The notes beneath the pieces were generated by a model. The model searched no databases, was not told the origin of the DNA, and was given only the letters and a program-made list of their open reading frames with translations. A program made the position numbers and the translations under genes. Of a stretch of 64,000 nt of DNA, positions 59,455 through 64,000 are shown one piece after another. The stretch is from Bacteroidota bacterium (lineage in GTDB: Bacteria; Bacteroidota; Bacteroidia; Cytophagales; Cyclobacteriaceae), in contig JAFDYX010000001.1 of the NCBI GenBank assembly GCA_018267215.1, positions 92,876 to 156,875 on the forward strand. The letters are read 5' to 3'. Position 1 is the first letter of the stretch; each line of letters opens with the position of its first letter.

Positions 59455-60679
59455 TTTCTCTTTTGTTATCCTATTTGTACTGGGCTCTACAAAATTTTTA
59501 TTAGCCCAACAGATGTCTTTGGATGAAGCTGTGCAGACAGCTTTAAAAAACAACTTGGGCATTAAGTCGGCCGAATATCAAATTGAATATTTCAAGGAGA
59601 TGAAAAAAACCGGTACGGACATAGGCAAGCTCTCGGCAGTATGGATGCACGGGCAGTACAACACATTTACACACGACAACAACGTAACGGTAATGCAATC
59701 CATTCCTTTTCCAACTACACTCACCAGTCAGGTAAAGCTGGGACAGGAGCAGGTAATAGGAGCCCGACAAAATCTGGCAGTGCAACAAAACAATCTGGTT
59801 TATGAGGTAAAAATTTCTTATTACCAACTGCTTTATCAGAATGCCTTAAAACAATTGCTGCAATCGCAAGACAGTTTGTATTCTGATTTTGCCAAAGCCT
59901 CGGCATTACGCTACAAAACCGGAGAAAGCAACCTGCTGGAAAAAACCACAGCCGAAACACAACTGATGGACTTGCACAACCTTCAGCGGCAAAATGAAGC
60001 TGATATTTTAATTTATGCCACCCATTTACAAGCGCTCTTAAAAACTGACCGGCCGGTGCTTGCCAGCGATCTTTTAACTAAAAAATCTTTGCCTGCCGAA
60101 ATAGACACAGCTCAGCTTGGTGAAAACCCTTCCTTAAAATTAATGCAACAAGAGGTGGCCATTAGCCGGCAATATAAAATTTTAGAGCGCAACAAAATCC
60201 TGCCCGATTTAATGGTGGGTGGTTTTGCCCAGAGCCTCACGGGGTGGCAGATGAATGAGCTGGGAATAGATACTTATTACCCGCGCAGCAAAGTCTTTAC
60301 AGGATGGGAGTTAGGGCTTAATATTCCGTTATGGATCAAACCTAACATTGCCCGAGCTAAAGCTGCGGCTTTTCAGGAAGAAGCTTCAAAGAAAAGTGCT
60401 GAGCACTTTGAAATCATGCTCAACGGAAATTATTTGCAAGCTCTGCGCGAACTCGACAAAAACACTGCTAATCTTGCTTATTACGAAACCAGCGCCTTGC
60501 TAAATGCTGCTTTGTTGTTATCGCAATCGCGTAAAGCATTTCGGGGCGGTGAAATTGGTTATATCGAATATTTGCAGGCTATGAAAAGTTCGATGACTAT
60601 CCGTGGAAATTATTTGCTTGCCCTTCAGCAATACAATCAGGTTATTATCAAAATAGAATTTTTACTCGGAAAATATTAA
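59441..60679 (+). CDS. TolC-family outer-membrane efflux channel
   Basis: A 412-residue outer-membrane factor with a signal peptide (FVILFVLGSTKFLLAQQ) and two helical-hairpin OEP repeats: MSLDEAVQTALKNNLGIKSA at the beginning of the first and LKLMQQEVAISRQYKILERN at the second, with the repeated pattern of long coiled-coil helices. It forms the outer-membrane tunnel for the CzcA-like pump. The ATG at 59441 overlaps the pump stop by 14 bp; an earlier in-frame ATG at 59420 would add seven residues before the signal peptide. Confidence 0.9.
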   Translation: MKKINFSFVILFVLGSTKFLLAQQMSLDEAVQTALKNNLGIKSAEYQIEYFKEMKKTGTDIGKLSAVWMHGQYNTFTHDNNVTVMQSIPFPTTLTSQVKLGQEQVIGARQNLAVQQNNLVYEVKISYYQLLYQNALKQLLQSQDSLYSDFAKASALRYKTGESNLLEKTTAETQLMDLHNLQRQNEADILIYATHLQALLKTDRPVLASDLLTKKSLPAEIDTAQLGENPSLKLMQQEVAISRQYKILERNKILPDLMVGGFAQSLTGWQMNELGIDTYYPRSKVFTGWELGLNIPLWIKPNIARAKAAAFQEEASKKSAEHFEIMLNGNYLQALRELDKNTANLAYYETSALLNAALLLSQSRKAFRGGEIGYIEYLQAMKSSMTIRGNYLLALQQYNQVIIKIEFLLGKY

Positions 60680-60688
60680 TCGTATAAA

Positions 60689-61882
60689 ATGAAATCACTT
60701 CAAACCAGTTCTTCGGCCATGCGCTCGTTTTCTTTTAACAAAATAATCACCAGAATTTCTGTCCTTCTTTTGTTTTTCGTTTTTTCTTGTTCTTCTAAGA
60801 CCAAAAGTGATGAGTCTTCACCTGGCGGTGTGGTATCGGCTGAAAAAGAAATAGCGCTGACTGACGAACAATATAAATCAATCTCCATCGAACTGGGAGA
60901 TACCGAGGTACGCTCGCTAAGCGAAACCATCAAAGCCAACGGAATGCTCGATGTGCCTCCGCAAAATCTGGTGTCTATTTCTGCTCCTTTGGGTGGGTTT
61001 GTTAAATCCACAGAATTACTTCAGGGTATGCACGTAAAAAAAGGGCAGGTGATCGCGGTGCTGGAACATCCCAGCTACATTCAGCTTCAACAAGATTATT
61101 TAGACAGCAAAAGTTTGTTGGAGTATCAGGAAACAGAATATCACCGGCAGGAAGAATTAGCAAAAGAAAGTGTTAATGCCCTCAAATCCCTTCAGCTGAT
61201 TAAAGCCAATTATTTTTCTACTAAAGCCAAAGTAGAGGGGCTCAAGGCGCAATTGAAGTTAGTGAACATCAATCCGGCCGAAATTGAAAATGGCGAGATT
61301 AAAAGTTCAATCAATATTGTTTCGCCCATTTCCGGTTTTGTTTCGCAAGTGAATGTCAATCTGGGCATGCACGTAGTGCCCACCGATGTGATGTTTAAAA
61401 TTGTGGATACAGAGCACGTCCATGCCGAACTGCAGGTTTTTGAAAAAGACATTCCAAAACTTAAAATCGGCCAGGTGGCGCGCATCCTATTAACCAACGA
61501 AACCAAAGAGCGGCTGGCCAAAGTGTATCTGATCGGCAAAGAAATTACGGCTGAGCGCACTGTGCGTGTTCATTGCCACTTTGATGACGAAGATCAAAAC
61601 CTAATTCCGGGTACGTACTTCAGCGCACTAATCGAAACCAGTGGTACTAAAGTAAACACCCTGCCGGTAAGCGCCATCGTTCATTTCGAGGGCAAAAATT
61701 TTGTGTTCATCGAAAAAAATGCTGCTCCGCATCAGTATCAACTATGCGAAATTAATTCTAACGCTACCGACAATGGCTATATGTCTGTCGAGTTTAAACA
61801 GCCCGCAAACTATTTAAAAGGCAAAATTGTAGTGAAAGGCAGTTACGATTTGCTTAATGTTTTAAAAAATACAGAGTTGTAA
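60689..61882 (+). CDS. RND efflux periplasmic adaptor (HlyD/CusB-like)
   Basis: A 397-residue membrane fusion protein. The lipoprotein signal ISVLLLFFVFSCSSKTKSDE suggests Cys anchoring. The body has a barrel-sandwich half-motif ENTERED as LVSISAPLGGFVKSTELLQG and VKKGQVIAVLEHPSYIQLQQ, a coiled-coil hairpin (about 135-190), SIVSPISGFVSQVNVNLGMH-like second half-motif and a beta-barrel (ELQVFEKDIPKLKIGQVARI). The adaptor joins the pump and TolC-type channel. An internal ATG (Met11) is possible as start. It completes the pump-channel-adaptor gene order. Confidence 0.9.
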   Translation: MKSLQTSSSAMRSFSFNKIITRISVLLLFFVFSCSSKTKSDESSPGGVVSAEKEIALTDEQYKSISIELGDTEVRSLSETIKANGMLDVPPQNLVSISAPLGGFVKSTELLQGMHVKKGQVIAVLEHPSYIQLQQDYLDSKSLLEYQETEYHRQEELAKESVNALKSLQLIKANYFSTKAKVEGLKAQLKLVNINPAEIENGEIKSSINIVSPISGFVSQVNVNLGMHVVPTDVMFKIVDTEHVHAELQVFEKDIPKLKIGQVARILLTNETKERLAKVYLIGKEITAERTVRVHCHFDDEDQNLIPGTYFSALIETSGTKVNTLPVSAIVHFEGKNFVFIEKNAAPHQYQLCEINSNATDNGYMSVEFKQPANYLKGKIVVKGSYDLLNVLKNTEL

Positions 61883-61936
61883 CGTGTATGTGAAGGCAGA
61901 TCAAATTTTTTAAACATCTTTGCGAACTCTTCATTC

Positions 61937-62545
61937 ATGTTTGCGCTCGTTTCGGGAGGAATCCTACTTAGTTTGTTGCACGCCCTCATCCCCAACCATT
62001 GGCTGCCGGTGCTGGCTATTGGCCGAAAAGAAAACTGGTCGCTACGCGAAATTCTGGAGATCACAATGTTATGTGCATTAAGCCATGTACTCAGCACGCT
62101 GCTCATTGGCTGGGGGCTTGCTTTGTTGGGCTGGAAAATTTCAAAACAATTTGCTTCTGCAGTCAGTTGGCTGGCTCCGGTTTTTCTTATCTGCATTGGT
62201 GCCGTGTTCATCTACCGGCATTACAAACACAAGCATTTTCATGTGGCAGAGCAAGTGCATAATAACTCCAAAACAAAAATGATTGCCAGTTTGTCGTTAG
62301 CTATGTTTCTCTCGCCTTGCTTAGAGGTGGAGGCCTACTTTTTGGCTGCGGGCACAGAAAACATTTCCTGGGCTGTAGTGCTGTCGCTGGTGTATGCTTC
62401 GGTTACTTTGTTGGGTATGGTGGTGTGGGTTTATGTTGCTTACCATGGCGTGCGTAAAATAAACTGGCACAAACTGGAGCATAACGCAGGCATTATCACT
62501 GGCATTACAATTATTGTTTCGGGATTGATTTCGTTTTTATTTTAG
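61937..62545 (+). CDS. NicO/UreH-like metal transporter-type membrane protein
   Basis: A 202-residue protein with six predicted helices. The first contains LLHALIPNHWLPVLAIGRKE, the second ALSHVLSTLLIGWGLALLG, and a histidine-rich cytoplasmic loop RHYKHKHFHVAEQVHNN lies between the third and fourth. LAMFLSPCLEVEAYFLAAGT in the fourth helix has a conserved Pro-Cys. This pattern matches UreH/RcnA/NicO-like nickel-cobalt transport proteins and metal permeases. Located directly after the RND adaptor (54 bp gap), it probably contributes to metal export or delivery; direction and metal are unknown. Confidence 0.75.
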   Translation: MFALVSGGILLSLLHALIPNHWLPVLAIGRKENWSLREILEITMLCALSHVLSTLLIGWGLALLGWKISKQFASAVSWLAPVFLICIGAVFIYRHYKHKHFHVAEQVHNNSKTKMIASLSLAMFLSPCLEVEAYFLAAGTENISWAVVLSLVYASVTLLGMVVWVYVAYHGVRKINWHKLEHNAGIITGITIIVSGLISFLF

Positions 62546-62558
62546 GGGCTCTCATAAA

Positions 62559-63905
62559 TCATTTTGTGCTTATGGCTCTGACTACCCGGAACGGCCGAAA
62601 ATCTGATGTGATTCCTTCTATAACTATTCTGTAGATAGACGGTTTGGTGGGAACATCAAAAACGATTTAGCCTTTTCCTGTTTGGGGGTCTATAACTCCA
62701 TGAGGATTCCAAAATATAGTCGGGGGATCGGTAGTGTCTCTTGCTCGGTTCATCGGAAATTCTTCTGGTGTTGAGTACCCTTTCACTTTAAAAAAATGAA
62801 AAGCCCGCGTGTCTATTTCATGATTTTTTTGCTTGTTCTCATAACTCCCGCTTTTGGTGTGCACCACGATTACTCCTGAGGCTCCTGCCGCCCCAAACAA
62901 TGCCGCAGCACCATATTTATAAATCTCGATGCGGTCAATCGAGCAAGGGTTCAGGCTCAACAATATATCGCCAGCACTGTTTGAGGTTGCTCTATCTTGA
63001 CCATCGCTCCCTGCGTTCGTCCTCACCCCATCTATTATCAGCAACGGATCAATAGAACCATAACTCGATGGTGGCCCTATCCGAATGAGTCCACCAAAAA
63101 AATATAGACCGGGTACAGAGCGCTGCAAAGCCATAGAAATAGAAGAGAATTTGCACATCAAATCTCCCGGTACATTGTAATCGCCATTGCCGATAACCGG
63201 TTTCTCTCTTGTCGTACTAATCGTTACTTCTTTTAACATCGTTTCTTTTAAGCTGGAGGTTAGGATGTTTTTTTTGAGATCGTCAGCTTCTTTGGTGACA
63301 AACGACAAGTTGGATTTTAATGCCTGTATGGGTGGTGCATTTTTATTATCTAAAACAATCTGATACGAATTCCTTTTCTCTCCTAATGAGGCAAATCCGA
63401 TATTGGCCGTGTCGTAATGTTGCAAACCGCTTACCCAAAACCTTCCGGACTTGTCGGTCAAAGTCACTGTTCCGTCTTTTATTTTTTTCTCTTTCACCTC
63501 AACTACTGTCAAGCGCTTTGTGGTGTTTTTGTTTTTCTTGTTCATATATTTTCCTGCCAAGCTAATGCCGCTTTCAATCGGATACAGTGTGTCATTTTGT
63601 TGTGTAACAGAAACTGGTTTGAACGAAAATTCATCTGTTATTGTCTTTTCATTTTTTGGTACTCCTGCTTGTGTAACGTCTGTCACTGATATTGAAAAAT
63701 TCCCTCCCAAAGATTTATCCAGAGAATGCTTTATAAAAATTTCAAACTGCACATGCCCGTTTAGTTGGTATTTATTTTTCAAATTTGAAAGAATCACGCA
63801 TACGCCAGTATTGCTGCCGGTAGAATCAGATGGCAATAGCTTCGGTTCTTCCCACCTATTGAACAGCCTGATCGGTTTTGAAAGCTCCCCCAAAAACAGT
63901 AGCGA
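62559..63905 (-). pseudogene. Disrupted TonB-plug/carboxypeptidase-regulatory protein
   Basis: The frame encodes the C-terminal half of a Bacteroidota protein type with an N-terminal beta-sandwich region and a TonB plug-like domain (MLKEVTISTTREKPVIGNGD, DPLLIIDGVRTNAG, DRIEIYKYGAAALFGAAGAS). The N-terminal few hundred residues are missing: the frame begins after a TAA at 63906-63908, close to the IS3-like element. At the C-terminal end an in-frame TAA at 62667-62669 interrupts DPQTGKG, but the same frame continues for 35 more codons with IVFDVPTKPSIYRIVIEGIT, which fits the family end, and stops at 62559. Both lesions show that the gene is decayed. Confidence 0.8.
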
Positions 63906-63941
63906 TTATAAATAGAGTTTAATCGTTAAAATTGGGAGAAA

Positions 63942-64000
63942 ATGAAAACAACAAAATTCAGTGAGAGCCAGATCGTAGGCATTCTCAAACAACAGGAACA
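63942..64000 (+). mobile_element. IS3-family insertion sequence, start of orfA (cut by window edge)
   Basis: The frame begins MKTTKFSESQIVGILKQQE, the N-terminus of the helix-turn-helix orfA protein of IS3-group elements. The left inverted repeat could not be defined; it must lie between the end of the plug gene frame (about 63905) and 63942. The rest of the element is outside the window. Its insertion probably removed the 5' part of the TonB-plug gene. Confidence 0.85.

Overview
The window reads as a chromosomal stretch from a Bacteroidota bacterium, most likely a Cytophagales-type lineage. The evidence is a set of families and gene orders typical of that group: a DUF6089-DUF6089-uppS-bamA-ompH-ompH run, a MurF-alanine racemase fusion, a bacterial PcrB-type prenylglyceryl-phosphate synthase, DUF4834, a SecA whose tail lacks the usual zinc-binding cysteines, long Rho with a low-complexity insert, and parvulin/SurA triplets. 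Many intergenic gaps carry the Bacteroidota promoter -7 box TAnnTTTG, and several genes appear to use TTG or GTG starts. The assignment rests on recognition from sequence, not on a database search.

Layout. 0-2.6 kb: the tail of an unknown gene, then three TPM-domain genes. 2.6-5.9 kb (minus): nadK, a CBS protein, an alpha/beta hydrolase, cvpA and yqeY, divergent from pdxJ (6.0 kb). 6.8-9.4 kb: an S9 peptidase and a coupled lipoprotein. 9.4-11.8 kb: a small accessory island bounded by two diverged copies of the coaX 3' end. It holds a DUF4468 gene, a REP-associated transposase (RAYT) flanked by inverted REP hairpins, and an RHS gene fragment. 11.8-14.2 kb (minus): coaX and rho. 14.4-18.6 kb: serS and a SpoIIE/STAS/HATPase partner-switching set. 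18.6-27.7 kb: three envelope chaperone genes, moxR, an M20 amidohydrolase, a Na/Pi symporter, two small membrane proteins and PcrB. 27.7-41.6 kb (minus): SPOR protein and secA; DUF4834, caspase-TPR and dapF; then the outer-membrane biogenesis operon. 41.8-45.9 kb: glyA, tatC, rpiB, a nitroreductase and a serine/threonine dehydratase. 45.9-54.7 kb: mixed, with a PDZ aspartyl protease, a LOG protein with an upstream 35-residue membrane protein, DUF2911, a HisA-like protein lacking a catalytic Asp, csaA, murF-alr, a DUF4143 ATPase with an operator-like repeat and a PLP deaminase. 54.7-62.5 kb: a radical SAM gene and a CzcA-type metal efflux set. 62.6-64 kb: a broken TonB-plug gene interrupted next to an IS3-family element that runs off the window.

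Most of the window is housekeeping and envelope biology: outer-membrane protein folding and insertion (SurA-like proteins, OmpH/Skp, BamA, SecA), undecaprenyl and peptidoglycan precursors (UppS, MurF-Alr, DapF) and cofactor synthesis (NadK, PdxJ, CoaX). The most unusual items are the coaX-tail/REPtron island, a signal peptide encoded by a heptanucleotide repeat at 28.2 kb, the HisA-like protein with Asp replaced by Ala, and the paired operator at 53.8 kb. I found no rRNA, tRNA or CRISPR array.
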